From positions 1-64,000 of the forward strand of contig NZ_JBNYXQ010000011.1 in NCBI RefSeq assembly GCF_051380735.1: a stretch of DNA of 64,000 bases, read 5' to 3'. The stretch's first letter is position 1; each line of letters starts with the position of its first letter. This DNA comes from Janthinobacterium sp051380735 (GTDB taxonomy: Bacteria; Pseudomonadota; Gammaproteobacteria; Burkholderiales; Burkholderiaceae_D). Made by a program: the position numbers and the translations under genes. The notes under the pieces were generated by a model. It saw only the letters and a program-made list of their open reading frames with translations, was not told where the DNA came from and did not search any database. Shown one piece after another: positions 23,029 through 32,798 of the stretch.

Positions 23029-25302
23029 ATGAGCTGGTTTTCGGCCTCCCCCTCTTCACAGCGCTGGGCTTTTGCCATCAGCGCGATCGTCACCGCCACC
23101 GCGGTGCCTGCCCACGCCCAGAAAGCGCCCCGCCCGCATGTGGAGAACGCGCCTCATCCTGTCCATGTGGAAGATCCGGATGCGCCCACCGTCATGACGG
23201 CCGACAGCATGAGCGGCCGACCGGAACGCGAGCTCAATCTGAACCAGAATGTGGTGATCGAGCGGGGAGCGGCTACCAAAATGACGGCTGATACAGCTTG
23301 TTACAAACAAGTTGAAGATGAGTTTGATGCGGACGGTCGCATCAAGATGTGGCGTTTCGGCGACTATTATACGGGCGACGTGATGAAGCTGAATATGGAG
23401 ACCGGCAAGGGTTTTCTGCTCAATCCCACGTATCGCTTCGAAGTCGGCGGCGGGCGCGGCAAGGCCGAGCGGGTCGACTTCATCAGCCAGGAAGAAGCGA
23501 CTATCATCGACGGTACCTACAGTACCTGCGAAGGCCCGAACCCCGACTGGTACCTGAAATCGAGCACCCTGAATCTCGATACCGGGCGCGACGTGGGTAC
23601 CGGCAGCAAGACCATCATTTATTTCAAGGACGTGCCTATCCTCGGCACGCCTGGCATCTCGTTCTCGCTGTCGGGCGCGCGCCGCTCGGGCTGGCTGGCG
23701 CCGACGCCGGGCTTCAACTCGAAAAACGGCTTTGAACTGCTGATGCCGTACTACCTCAATATCGCACCGAACCGCGACCTGACCTTGTATCCGAAATACA
23801 TACAGCGGCGCGGCATCCAGCTGGGCGCCGTCGGGCGTTACCTGGGCGAGACGGATGCCGGCCTGTACAGCGGCGAGACCGCCATCGAGTACCTGCCGAA
23901 CGACAAGCAGACCAAGACCGATCGCTATATGATCAAGTCGCGCCACGAGCAGGCGCTGGCTGTGGGCTGGACCTATGGCTGGGATGTGCGCGAAGCGTCG
24001 GACAATAATTATCCGAGCGACTTTTCGAAAAACGTGGCCGGCGCCACCGAGCGCCAGTTGCTGCGCGAGTTGCGCACCGACTACCGCACCGAAGACTGGA
24101 GCCTGACGGCGCGCGTACAGAATTACCAGGTGCTGCAAGACCCGGCTGCCGCAACCGATCCCAGCTTGTTCGTGACGCGTCCATATGACCGTTTGCCGTC
24201 GATTAATTTCCATGCCGGCAAATATGATGTATGGGGTGGTTTCGACTGGACGCTCGACAGCGAAGTGACGCGCTTCGTGCACCCGACGCTGGTACAGGGC
24301 AACCGTGTGGTCGTGGTGCCGCAGGTGAGTTTTCCGATCGTGCGCCCCGGTTACTTCATTACGCCCAAGCTGATGCTGAACGCCAGCGCCTATCAGCTCG
24401 ACAACAACGCCACCACCAGGGCGTCGTTTCCGAATACCTCGTTTTCGCGCGCGATTCCCACCATTTCGGTCGATAGCGGCCTGGTGTTCGAGCGCGACAG
24501 CAACCTGTTCGGCGCCAAAGGCGGCACGCAGACCTTCGAGCCGCGGCTGTTCTATGTCTACACGCCTTACCGCGACCAGTCGCAGTTTCCCAATTTCGAT
24601 ACCGCTGACGCGACGTTCAACCTGACGCAGCTCTTCACGGAAAACCGTTTTGTCGGCAGCGACCGCATCGGCGACGCCAACCAGGTGACGGCAGCCGTCG
24701 TCTCGCGCTTCCTGCAAGCCGATGGTGCCGAGCGCCTGCGCCTGACGTTCGGCCAGCGTTTCTATTTTGCCGACCAGCGCGTGCAACTGACGTCGACCAC
24801 GCCGGTCAACCAGGCGCGTTCGGACATCCTGCTGGGCGCTACCGGCCGCGTGTCGGAAACCTGGACCGTCGACAGCCTGGTACAGTACAACCCGACTGAC
24901 AGCCATCTGGTCAGTTCGACCTATTCGGTACAATACCAGCCAGGTCCCAAAAAAGTGCTGAATGTCGGCAGCCGTTTCCAGAGCGGCAGTTTCCGCAATG
25001 CCGACGTGTCGGGCCAGTGGCCACTGAGCGAGCGCCTGTATGGCGTGGGCCGGGTCAGCTACTCGCTGCTCGACCGCCGTTTGCTTGAAGGCCTGGTCGG
25101 CCTGGAATACAAGGGCGACTGCTGGGTGTTCCGCATGGGCGCGCAGCGCTTCGTGACCTCGGCCCAGAAAACCTCGACGCCGATCTTTTTCCAGCTGGAA
25201 CTGACGGGCCTGTCGAACGGCCTGGGCCTGGGCGCGAATGGCCTGGAAACATTTACAAAAACGATCCCTGGCTATCAGGCATTGAACCCGCCTATCCGTT
25301 AA
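23029..25302 (+). CDS. lptD: LPS-assembly protein LptD
   Basis: LptD is the outer-membrane barrel that inserts lipopolysaccharide at the cell surface together with LptE (encoded at 57.2 kb). The 757-residue protein has a signal peptide ending AHA (residue 30), a periplasmic beta-jellyroll (about 60-210) and a C-terminal barrel. Cysteines are at 91, 167 and 698; E. coli has a C-terminal Cys pair making two disulfides, whereas only one C-terminal Cys is seen here. A TATAAT at 22970-22975 is a likely -10. It heads the conserved lptD-surA-pdxA-rsmA operon. Confidence 0.95.
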   Translation: MSWFSASPSSQRWAFAISAIVTATAVPAHAQKAPRPHVENAPHPVHVEDPDAPTVMTADSMSGRPERELNLNQNVVIERGAATKMTADTACYKQVEDEFDADGRIKMWRFGDYYTGDVMKLNMETGKGFLLNPTYRFEVGGGRGKAERVDFISQEEATIIDGTYSTCEGPNPDWYLKSSTLNLDTGRDVGTGSKTIIYFKDVPILGTPGISFSLSGARRSGWLAPTPGFNSKNGFELLMPYYLNIAPNRDLTLYPKYIQRRGIQLGAVGRYLGETDAGLYSGETAIEYLPNDKQTKTDRYMIKSRHEQALAVGWTYGWDVREASDNNYPSDFSKNVAGATERQLLRELRTDYRTEDWSLTARVQNYQVLQDPAAATDPSLFVTRPYDRLPSINFHAGKYDVWGGFDWTLDSEVTRFVHPTLVQGNRVVVVPQVSFPIVRPGYFITPKLMLNASAYQLDNNATTRASFPNTSFSRAIPTISVDSGLVFERDSNLFGAKGGTQTFEPRLFYVYTPYRDQSQFPNFDTADATFNLTQLFTENRFVGSDRIGDANQVTAAVVSRFLQADGAERLRLTFGQRFYFADQRVQLTSTTPVNQARSDILLGATGRVSETWTVDSLVQYNPTDSHLVSSTYSVQYQPGPKKVLNVGSRFQSGSFRNADVSGQWPLSERLYGVGRVSYSLLDRRLLEGLVGLEYKGDCWVFRMGAQRFVTSAQKTSTPIFFQLELTGLSNGLGLGANGLETFTKTIPGYQALNPPIR

Positions 25303-25390
25303 GATGGGCGCTGCTGCTGCCGCCGGCGTTCCCGGCGCTGGCGCAAACCGGTTTTTTTATTCACTTGAACTCATGAGCGCTCTACACATT

Positions 25391-26794
25391 ATGCGTAATG
25401 CCAGTATGCACCAACTCAAAATTGCCGCGGTCCTGTTGTGCGCCCTGTCCGGCGCCACGACCAGTAGTGTCTGGGCGCAACAGGCCGCGCCTGCTGCCGC
25501 GCCTGCCGCCACCAAGCCCGCACCGGTCAAGGGTTTTACCCCGCCAGCGTCCAGCAGCGGCAAGGCCATCGATTCGATCGCCGTCGTCGTCAATGACGAT
25601 GTGATCACCCGCAATGAAGTCGCAGCGCGCATCAAGAGTGTGGAACAGCGCATGAAGGCGCAGAACGTGCCCTTGCCCGACCCTGCCGACCTGCGCCGCC
25701 AGTTGCTGGAGCGCATGATCGTCGAGCGCGCACAGATGCAGCTGGCCAAGGAAATGGGCGTGCGCGTCGATGACCAGACGCTGGACCGCGCCATCGGCCG
25801 CATTGCCGAACAGCAGAAGATGAGCATCCAGGACTTGCGCAACCAGATGGAAAAGGAAGGCACGCCATTTGCCACCTTCCGCGAGGAAATCCGCGACGAA
25901 ATCATCATGCAGCGCCTGCGCGAACATGAAGTCGACGCCAAGATCCAGATTTCGGACTCCGAAGTGGACAACTTCCTTGCTGCCGAAAAAGCCGCTGCCA
26001 GCGAACAGGCCGAACTGAACCTGTCGCAGATATTGGTGCGCATTCCGGAAAATTCCACGCCCGAACAGATCGCCGCCCGCCGCGCACGCGCCGAGGAAGT
26101 GAGCCGCCAGTTGCGTACCGGCGCCGATTTCGCCAAGATGGCCGCCACCTATTCCGACGCCAGCGATGCGCTGAGCGGCGGCGAGATCGGCTGGCGCAAT
26201 AGCGACCGCCTGCCGCCACTGTTTACCGAGCAGCTGCTCAAGCTGAAACCGGGCCAGATCACGCCTATTATCAAAAGCAACACCGGTTTCCATATCCTGA
26301 AGCTGGTGGACCGCCGCAGCGCGGCCGAAGCGCAGGCAGTGGCCGCCGTGCAGCAGACGCATGCGCGCCATATCTTGCTGAAAGTCACGCCAACCATGTC
26401 GGCCGCAGAAGCCAAGCGCAAGCTGCTGGAGCTGAAAGAACGCCTCGACAACAAGGCCGCCAAGTTTGAAGACCTGGCCCGTTTGTTTTCCAACGATGGT
26501 TCGGCGGCCAAGGGCGGCGACCTGGGCTGGCTGTATCCCGGCGACACCGTGCCCGAATTTGAAACGGCAATGAATGCCCTGAAACCTGGCGAAGTGAGCC
26601 AGCCGATCGAGTCGAGCTTCGGTTTCCACCTGATCGAAGTGCTGGAACGCAAGAGCGATGACGTCTCGAAAGAGAAGCAACGCAACGCTGCCCGTAACGC
26701 CCTGCGCGAGCGCAAGCTGGAAGAAGCGACGGAAAGCTGGGCGCGCGAAGTGCGCGACCGTGCTTACGTCGAATTCCGTCCTGACGACCAGTAA
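25391..26794 (+). CDS. surA: Periplasmic chaperone/isomerase SurA
   Basis: SurA escorts unfolded outer-membrane proteins such as LptD through the periplasm. The 467-residue precursor has a signal peptide ending WAQ (about residue 30), the SurA N-terminal chaperone domain (about 50-200) and two parvulin domains: one starting LNLSQILVRI and one at ARHILLKVTP, each with the GGEIGW or GGDLGW turn and a closing GFHILKL or GFHLIEV strand. The start is uncertain; ATG 25373 or 25406 would also leave a signal peptide. pdxA begins on its last base. Confidence 0.93.
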   Translation: MRNASMHQLKIAAVLLCALSGATTSSVWAQQAAPAAAPAATKPAPVKGFTPPASSSGKAIDSIAVVVNDDVITRNEVAARIKSVEQRMKAQNVPLPDPADLRRQLLERMIVERAQMQLAKEMGVRVDDQTLDRAIGRIAEQQKMSIQDLRNQMEKEGTPFATFREEIRDEIIMQRLREHEVDAKIQISDSEVDNFLAAEKAAASEQAELNLSQILVRIPENSTPEQIAARRARAEEVSRQLRTGADFAKMAATYSDASDALSGGEIGWRNSDRLPPLFTEQLLKLKPGQITPIIKSNTGFHILKLVDRRSAAEAQAVAAVQQTHARHILLKVTPTMSAAEAKRKLLELKERLDNKAAKFEDLARLFSNDGSAAKGGDLGWLYPGDTVPEFETAMNALKPGEVSQPIESSFGFHLIEVLERKSDDVSKEKQRNAARNALRERKLEEATESWAREVRDRAYVEFRPDDQ

Positions 26795-27837
26795 TGGCTA
26801 CAGTCACACCAGCGCGCCCGGCCATCGCCATCACCTGTGGCGAACCGGCCGGCGTCGGCCCCGAGATATCGATCCGCGCGGCCTGGGCCATGCGTCATGA
26901 AGCGAACTGCATCCTGCTCGGCGACGCGGCCTACCTGGCACTGACCGCCAGCCTGATCGACCCCGAGATCCGCCTGGCGGCGCTGTCGCTGCAGGCGGTG
27001 CGCAACAGCGGCCTGCCGAACTTCGGCAGCGGCCGCCTGGCGGTGATCGATATTCCCACCGTCAATAACGTTATTCCCGGCGTGCTCGACAAGAACAATG
27101 GCCGCGCCGTGCTCGACACGCTCGATGCGGCCGTCGAAGGCATCGACGCCGGCTGGTTTGGCGCCATGGTGACGGCGCCCTTGCAAAAAAGCACGATCAA
27201 TGACGCCGGCATCGCCTTTACCGGCCACACCGAATACCTGGCTGGCAAGACGGCCACCCGGCAGGTGGTGATGATGCTGGCCGGCGACCCTGGCCACGGC
27301 CAGCCTGTGCTGCGCGTGGCGCTGGCCACCACGCACCTGCCGTTAAAAGACGTGCCGGCCGCCATCACGCTGGACGGCCTGGCGACCACGCTCGACATCA
27401 TCGATGCCGACCTGCGCAACAAATTCGGCATCGCCGCGCCGCGCATCCTGGTCACCGGCCTGAACCCGCATGCGGGCGAAGGTGGCTACCTGGGGCGCGA
27501 GGAGATCGATGTGATCGCCCCCGCGATTGCCGCAGCGCAAGCGCGCGGCATCGATGCGCGAGGCCCGTATCCGGCCGATACCCTGTTCCAGCAAAAATAC
27601 CTGGACGATGCCGATTGCGTGCTGGCCATGTACCACGACCAGGGTTTGCCGGTATTGAAATACGCCACCTTTGGCCGCGGCATCAACGTCACCCTGGGCC
27701 TGCCACTGATCCGTACCTCGGTCGACCATGGCACGGCGCTGGACGTGGCCGCGCAGGGCCTGGGCCTGGCCGACTGCTCCAGCATGCAGCAAGCCTTGCG
27801 CACGGCGCGCGAGATGCTGCTGGCCAGTGCCAGCTGA
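26794..27837 (+). CDS. pdxA: 4-hydroxythreonine-4-phosphate dehydrogenase PdxA
   Basis: PdxA oxidises 4-phosphohydroxy-threonine in pyridoxal-phosphate synthesis. The 347-residue protein begins with ITCGEPAGVGPEISIRA, has the HTEYLAGKT segment with a metal-binding His, the NPHAGEGGYLGREE motif and AMYHDQGLPVLK (second His). Its ATG overlaps the surA stop (TAATG). Its place in the lptD-surA-pdxA-rsmA operon supports the call. Length is close to E. coli (329). Confidence 0.95.
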   Translation: MATVTPARPAIAITCGEPAGVGPEISIRAAWAMRHEANCILLGDAAYLALTASLIDPEIRLAALSLQAVRNSGLPNFGSGRLAVIDIPTVNNVIPGVLDKNNGRAVLDTLDAAVEGIDAGWFGAMVTAPLQKSTINDAGIAFTGHTEYLAGKTATRQVVMMLAGDPGHGQPVLRVALATTHLPLKDVPAAITLDGLATTLDIIDADLRNKFGIAAPRILVTGLNPHAGEGGYLGREEIDVIAPAIAAAQARGIDARGPYPADTLFQQKYLDDADCVLAMYHDQGLPVLKYATFGRGINVTLGLPLIRTSVDHGTALDVAAQGLGLADCSSMQQALRTAREMLLASAS

Positions 27838-27886
27838 CTTTACTTTTCGTACCACCCCGCTTGATCGCATCTATAGAAAACCGCAT

Positions 27887-28666
27887 ATGAAACACGTTGC
27901 CCGCAAACGCTTTGGCCAGAATTTCCTGCATGACCGCTTCGTCCTCGACGACATCACGGCCGCCATCGCGCCGCAGCCGGACGACGCCATGGTCGAAATC
28001 GGCCCGGGCCTGGGTGCGATGACGGAGCAGCTGCTGCGCCACCTGAAGCAGATGCATGTGGTGGAACTGGACCGCGACCTGATCGTGCGCCTGGAAAAAA
28101 CCTTCAATCCTGCCAAGCTGACGATCCATTCGGGTGACGCGCTGAAATTCGATTTCGCGCAGATCCCCGTGCCCGCCGGCCAGAAGCTGCGCATCGTCGG
28201 CAACTTGCCGTACAACATCTCCAGCCCGCTGCTGTTCCACCTGGCGGACTTCGCGCCGCTGGTGCTGGATCAGCATTTCATGCTGCAAAAGGAAGTGGTC
28301 GAGCGTATGGTGGCCGAGCCGGGCAGCAAGGCCTATGGCCGCCTGTCGGTGATGCTGCAATGGCGTTACAAAATGTCGCTGCTGTTTATCGTGCCGCCGA
28401 CGGCCTTCGATCCGCCGCCGAAGGTCGAGTCCGCCATCGTGCGCATGATTCCCGTTGAACAACGTCTGCCCTGCGACCAGGAAACCCTGGAAGCGGTGGT
28501 CATGAAGGCGTTTTCGCAGCGCCGCAAGGTGATACGCAACTGCCTGGCCGGGATGTTTACGGAACAGCAGATTGTCGCCGCCGGTATTGATCCCACCAAG
28601 CGTCCGGAAACCGTGGGGCTGGAGCAATACGTTGCGCTGGCGAATTTGCTGAAAGCGCCGGTCTGA
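27887..28666 (+). CDS. rsmA: 16S rRNA dimethyladenosine methyltransferase RsmA
   Basis: RsmA (KsgA) dimethylates two adjacent adenosines (A1518 and A1519) near the 3' end of 16S rRNA during 30S assembly. The 259-residue protein starts MKHVARKRFGQNFLHD, has the SAM motif VEIGPGLGAMTEQLL, the acidic residue in VELDRDL and the target-base motif NLPYNISSPL. The ATG at 27887 is 49 bases after pdxA. Its stop abuts the stop of the convergent LysR gene with no gap. Confidence 0.96.
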   Translation: MKHVARKRFGQNFLHDRFVLDDITAAIAPQPDDAMVEIGPGLGAMTEQLLRHLKQMHVVELDRDLIVRLEKTFNPAKLTIHSGDALKFDFAQIPVPAGQKLRIVGNLPYNISSPLLFHLADFAPLVLDQHFMLQKEVVERMVAEPGSKAYGRLSVMLQWRYKMSLLFIVPPTAFDPPPKVESAIVRMIPVEQRLPCDQETLEAVVMKAFSQRRKVIRNCLAGMFTEQQIVAAGIDPTKRPETVGLEQYVALANLLKAPV

Positions 28667-29584
28667 TCAAAACCACTGATCGACCTGCTTCAGATCCTGT
28701 TTCAACGCCAGAAAGCAGTGATCGACATGGTGGTTGCGGCTGATTTCATTGCGCCGCATCAGCGCGATCTTGCGTTTGCAGGTGGGCTGGCGCAGTGGCG
28801 CCACGTGCAGGTCGTCGTCGTTGAGAAACGTCGTGTACAAGCTGGGCATGACGCCCACGGCGATGCCGGCGCGCACCACGCCATACAGGGACTCGCTGTG
28901 CACCATCTGGTACAGGGACGACGGGTGCAAGCCATGCTGGCGCAGCGCGCTCGAGGCGAACTCCCAGATGCTGCCTTTGGTGAACACCACAATTTCCTGT
29001 CCCGACAACTGATCCCAGCGCACCTCCTGCAGCGCCGACAGCGCATGGCTGCGCGCCGTCACCAGCACCAGCTCGTCCTCGAACAGGCCGACCGTTTCCA
29101 GCGAGACCGCACCCGGCACTTCGATGCCGACACAAAAGTCGAGCTGGCCCGAATGCAGCGCCTGCAGCAAGCCGTCGTTGGGCATGTCGGACAACATGAT
29201 TTCCACTTCATCGCCATGCTCTTCGGTGTAGCGTGCCACTACCACCGCCGTCATCGCCATCGCCGACGGGATCGCACCGATGCGGATGCGGTGCCGTCCG
29301 CTGCCGATGGCGCGCTGGATATCGGCAAAGGTATTGCTGGCCGTATTCAATAAATGGATGGTGTAATCGAGCGCCAGCCTGCCTTCGCGCGTCAGTTCCA
29401 GCTGGTGGGTTGTGCGGTTAAACAACTTGTTGCCCAGCTGATTTTCCAGCAGCTTGATCGAGGCGCTCAGCGCCGGCTGGGTCACGCACAATTCCTGTGC
29501 AGCCTTGCTGAAGCTGTTTACACGGGCTAGCGTGGCAAAAGCTTGTAAATGACGTAAGGAAATTTTCTTGTTCAGCTCATGCAT
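28667..29584 (-). CDS. LysR-family regulator, divergent from porin/ABC operon
   Basis: A 305-residue LysR-type regulator. The winged helix is at about residues 6-65, with SFSKAAQELCVTQPALSASIKLLE as the recognition region split over two helices, and the effector domain covers about 90-295. It is transcribed away from the porin gene at 29765 and probably controls it together with the ABC, hydrolase and deaminase genes behind it. A 10-bp inverted repeat lies directly upstream of its ATG. The effector is unknown; a purine nucleoside or base is a reasonable guess from context. Confidence 0.88.
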   Translation of the reverse strand: MHELNKKISLRHLQAFATLARVNSFSKAAQELCVTQPALSASIKLLENQLGNKLFNRTTHQLELTREGRLALDYTIHLLNTASNTFADIQRAIGSGRHRIRIGAIPSAMAMTAVVVARYTEEHGDEVEIMLSDMPNDGLLQALHSGQLDFCVGIEVPGAVSLETVGLFEDELVLVTARSHALSALQEVRWDQLSGQEIVVFTKGSIWEFASSALRQHGLHPSSLYQMVHSESLYGVVRAGIAVGVMPSLYTTFLNDDDLHVAPLRQPTCKRKIALMRRNEISRNHHVDHCFLALKQDLKQVDQWF

Positions 29585-29586
29585 GG

Positions 29587-29631
29587 ATTTGTTTATCAAA
29601 AAAAGTAATGGATTTATAAAAATAAACAAAT
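29587..29631. promoter_or_regulatory. Inverted repeat upstream of the LysR gene
   Basis: ATTTGTTTAT (29587-29596) and ATAAACAAAT (29622-29631) are perfect 10-bp inverted arms with 25 bases between them, in an AT-rich stretch between the divergent LysR and porin genes. It could be the LysR protein's operator or a promoter-proximal structure. No other candidate site was as clear. Confidence 0.45.
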
Positions 29632-29764
29632 TTTCTTATCCCGCAATTTACCATATTCTGAACTGGTCTTCTCTTGCTATGGAGGCAATAATTCCTGCAA
29701 ACGGACATCAAAATAAGAAATTCAGAACAACAATTCAGCGGATAACTTGAACAGGGCGGCGGCG

Positions 29765-30880
29765 ATGAACAAATGGATGACGGGAACGATGGTGGTGGGT
29801 GGCTTGCTGGCGGCGCAGGGCGTGGCGCAGGCGCAAAGCAGCGTGCAGGTGTATGGCCTGCTCTCGGCCGGCATCGGTTACACCTCGGATGAAAATGGCC
29901 GTAACCTGACGCATGCGCTGAGCGGCACCAACCAGAATCCGCGCATCGGCTTTCGCGGCCAGGAAGACCTGGGTGATGGCAACAAGGCGCTGTTCGTGCT
30001 GGAAAATGGTTTTAACGTGATGACGGGCACGGCCGCGCAAAGCGGACGATTGTTCGGGCGCCAGTCGTATGTCGGCTTGTCCAGCAACGACAAGGGTACC
30101 CTGACCCTGGGCCGCCAGTACGAAGCCATCAAGGATTTGCTGGGCCCGGTGGTGATCGCCAGTAACGGCGTGCATATCGGCGACAACGACAATGGCTACA
30201 ACAACCTGCGCGTGCAAAACGCCGTCAAGTATGTCAGCCCGACCATCAGCAACTTTGCCTTCACCGGCCTGTACGGCTTCAGCGAAAATCCGGAAAGTTC
30301 CAGCCGTAACCGCGTCTACAGCGCCGGTGCGCAGTACAAGGCCGACGCTTTCAGCTGGGCGCTGGCGTATTCAAAGCTCGACCATCCGAACGCGGCCGAG
30401 TCACCGAACGGCGCCATCGGCAACGACTATGGCAGCTCCTTGCTGATCTTTAACAAGAGCGCGGTCAAAGGCGTGGGCGTGGACAGCCAGGCCATCGCCG
30501 GCACGGGCGGCTTCTATAATGTGGGCAAGACCAAGTTCGGCGCGTTGTACACCAACGTGCGCTATCACTATATGGACCAGAGCAATCTGACCTTGCAGAA
30601 CGTGGACCTGAACCTGAACCACAAGCTGACGGAAGCGTTGAACCTGGGCGCCTCGTATTTCTATACCACCGGCAAATACGACGTGATCAACAAGACGCCG
30701 AAGTGGCATCAGGTGAACTTCCAGGCCGATTACTTCTTGTCCAGGCGCACCGACGTGGCCATCACCTGGAGCTACCAGAAGGCGGCTGGCGACGCGACGT
30801 TCGCACGGGTGTTCGGCTTCGGCGCCTCGTCCGGCAAGACGCAAAGCGTGCTGATCCTTGGTATGCGCCATTATTTCTGA
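29765..30880 (+). CDS. Gram-negative porin
   Basis: A 371-residue trimeric-porin-type outer-membrane protein of the betaproteobacterial class. It has a signal peptide ending VAQA (about residues 1-24), begins SSVQVYGLLSAGIGYTSDENG, carries RIGFRGQEDLGDGNKALFVLENGF and ends with the terminal aromatic residue in MRHYF that outer-membrane insertion requires. It is the first plus-strand gene facing the LysR gene and precedes an ABC importer by 56 bases, so it probably lets the importer's substrate across the outer membrane. Confidence 0.9.
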   Translation: MNKWMTGTMVVGGLLAAQGVAQAQSSVQVYGLLSAGIGYTSDENGRNLTHALSGTNQNPRIGFRGQEDLGDGNKALFVLENGFNVMTGTAAQSGRLFGRQSYVGLSSNDKGTLTLGRQYEAIKDLLGPVVIASNGVHIGDNDNGYNNLRVQNAVKYVSPTISNFAFTGLYGFSENPESSSRNRVYSAGAQYKADAFSWALAYSKLDHPNAAESPNGAIGNDYGSSLLIFNKSAVKGVGVDSQAIAGTGGFYNVGKTKFGALYTNVRYHYMDQSNLTLQNVDLNLNHKLTEALNLGASYFYTTGKYDVINKTPKWHQVNFQADYFLSRRTDVAITWSYQKAAGDATFARVFGFGASSGKTQSVLILGMRHYF

Positions 30881-30936
30881 CCTCTGTCTCACCTTTACGG
30901 CGCTGCCCGCCAGCGCCGTCCCTGAAAGGAAGCATC

Positions 30937-31959
30937 TTGAAAAAGTCCCTCTTGCTGGCCCTCGGCCTTGGTTTGCTGGCCAATGCCGCCCACGCGGAAA
31001 AACGCGAGCTGGTCATTTCGGCCTATCCGATTGCCCAGCCCTTGTTCATGAAATATGTGTACGAGCCGTTCAAGGCCAAATGCGGTTGCGACATCAAGGT
31101 GGAAACGGGGAACAATGCCGACCGCATCGCCAAGCTGGTGGTCCACCGCAACAACCCGGCGATCGACCTGGTGTTGCTGTCGGACTCCGGCATGCTGGAA
31201 GCTGCACAGAAGGGCGTGATCCAGCCGATGGATTATGCAAAACTGAAGAATTACGGCCAGCTGTACGACGCGGCGAAAAACCCGATCGGTGGCAATTTCG
31301 CCGTCGGCTATACGCTGTACTCGGTGGGCCTGGTGTACCGCACCGACAAGATCGCCCCGCTGACGTCCTGGAAGGACCTGTGGCGCCCCGAACTGAAGGG
31401 CCGCGTGGCCTTGCCTGACGTCAGCACCACGCAAGGCCCGCTGATGCTGCGCATGGCCGATGCGGCCTGGGGCGGCAAGACCGATGACTATGCGACCGGC
31501 TTTGCGAAAATCGTCGGCCTGAAAGGCAATGTGGTGACGTTCTCGAAAAACAGCGCCCAGCTGGCCGCGCTGTTTGCCCAGGATGAAATCTGGGCCGCCC
31601 CGGTGGCGCGCTTTACCTGGTCGCAAATGCTCAAGACGGGCCTGCCGCTGAAATGGAGCATCCCGGCCGAAGGCCAGGCGGCCGGCATGAACGTGATGGG
31701 CATTGTCGCCGGCTCGAAGAACGCGGACCTGGCTTATCAGCTGATGGATTTCTGGCTGTCCAAGGAAGTGCAGACCCAGCTGGCGACCAACCTGGTCGAC
31801 TCGCCAACGAACAAGGAGGTGCGCCTGTCGGTGGCCGCCGCGCAGTTCAATACCTATGGCCAGGACCAGATCAATTCGTTGAAATTCGTCAAGCCGTCCG
31901 TCGTCCTCAAGCAGCGGTCCAGCTGGATGGAGCAGTGGAACAAGGCCATGAGCAAGTGA
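30937..31959 (+). CDS. ABC transporter periplasmic substrate-binding protein
   Basis: The solute receptor of the importer encoded by the next three genes. The 340-residue precursor starts at TTG 30937, which has AAGGA six bases upstream and is followed directly by a signal peptide LKKSLLLALGLGLLANAAHA. The mature part resembles the PotD/iron-binding cluster (ELVISAYP, GYTLYSVGLVYRTDKI, SWKDLWRPELKGRVALPD). There is no lipobox, so it is a free periplasmic protein. Ligand residues cannot be assigned. A nucleoside ligand is inferred from the hydrolase and deaminase genes downstream. Confidence 0.87.
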   Translation: MKKSLLLALGLGLLANAAHAEKRELVISAYPIAQPLFMKYVYEPFKAKCGCDIKVETGNNADRIAKLVVHRNNPAIDLVLLSDSGMLEAAQKGVIQPMDYAKLKNYGQLYDAAKNPIGGNFAVGYTLYSVGLVYRTDKIAPLTSWKDLWRPELKGRVALPDVSTTQGPLMLRMADAAWGGKTDDYATGFAKIVGLKGNVVTFSKNSAQLAALFAQDEIWAAPVARFTWSQMLKTGLPLKWSIPAEGQAAGMNVMGIVAGSKNADLAYQLMDFWLSKEVQTQLATNLVDSPTNKEVRLSVAAAQFNTYGQDQINSLKFVKPSVVLKQRSSWMEQWNKAMSK

Positions 31960-32798
31960 AGTTTGCTGATCCGAAAAAACGCACCGGCCTGCTGCTGGTG
32001 CTGCCGGCGCTGATTTTTATCGTCGTCTGCTTCCTGCTGCCGGTACTGGCGCTGCTGGTCGACGCCTTCCGCGTCGGCGACGGCATGCAGTGGGGCGTCG
32101 ACCGCTTCGTCGACTTCTTCTCGCAAGAATTCAACCGCACCATCTTCTGGCGCACCCTGCGCATCGCCGCCATGGTGACCCTGGCCGCTATCATCCTCGG
32201 CTACCCGGCCGCGCAGGCCGTGGCGCGCGTGTCGCCGAAGTGGCGCGGGCTGGTGGTCGGCATGATGATTTTGCCGCTGATGGTCTCGCCGATCGCCCGC
32301 ACCTATGCCTGGATCGTGCTGCTGGGCCGCAACGGCGCCGTCAACGCGGCGCTGATCAACATGGGTTTCACCGACGAGCCGCTGCGTTTGCTGTTCAGCG
32401 AATTTGCCGTCTTCGTCGGCCTGCTGCAGTTGCTGCTGCCCTTGATGCTGATGTCGCTGGCCGGAGCGCTGGAAAACCTGCCGCGCGATGTGGAGCCGGC
32501 TGCGGCGACCCTGGGCGCCAATCCTTGGCAGGTGTTTTGCAAGGTTACTCTGCCGCTGACGCAGGAAGGCCTGGTGGTCGGCGGCACGCTGGTATTTACG
32601 GGCTGCGTGACCGCCTACGTGACGCCGGCCCTGCTCGGCGGCACCAAGGTGCTGATGCTGGAAACCCTGCTGTATCAGAAGGTCAGCGTGGAGAGCGATT
32701 TCGGCGCGGCCAATGTGATCGCTGTGATCCTGGTCGCCATGACCCTGGCTGTCAACGCCGGCCTTAAACGTATTTCTTCGAGTCGGAGTTCAGTATGA
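31956..32798 (+). CDS. ABC transporter permease 1 (PotB-type)
   Basis: One of two inner-membrane permeases of the importer. The 280-residue protein starts at GTG 31956, which shares GTGA with the stop of the binding-protein gene. It has six hydrophobic helices, beginning GLLLVLPALIFIVVCFLLP, and the EAA-type loop LENLPRDVEPAAATLGANPWQVFCKVTLP (split reading, about 165-195) that contacts the ATPase. Its stop overlaps the next permease (ATGA). The class is the spermidine/putrescine and iron type. Confidence 0.9.
   Translation: MKFADPKKRTGLLLVLPALIFIVVCFLLPVLALLVDAFRVGDGMQWGVDRFVDFFSQEFNRTIFWRTLRIAAMVTLAAIILGYPAAQAVARVSPKWRGLVVGMMILPLMVSPIARTYAWIVLLGRNGAVNAALINMGFTDEPLRLLFSEFAVFVGLLQLLLPLMLMSLAGALENLPRDVEPAAATLGANPWQVFCKVTLPLTQEGLVVGGTLVFTGCVTAYVTPALLGGTKVLMLETLLYQKVSVESDFGAANVIAVILVAMTLAVNAGLKRISSSRSSV

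Noticed and set aside
23056..24933. Minus-strand open frame inside lptD
   Set aside because: Shadow frame of lptD with biased composition and no ribosome site.
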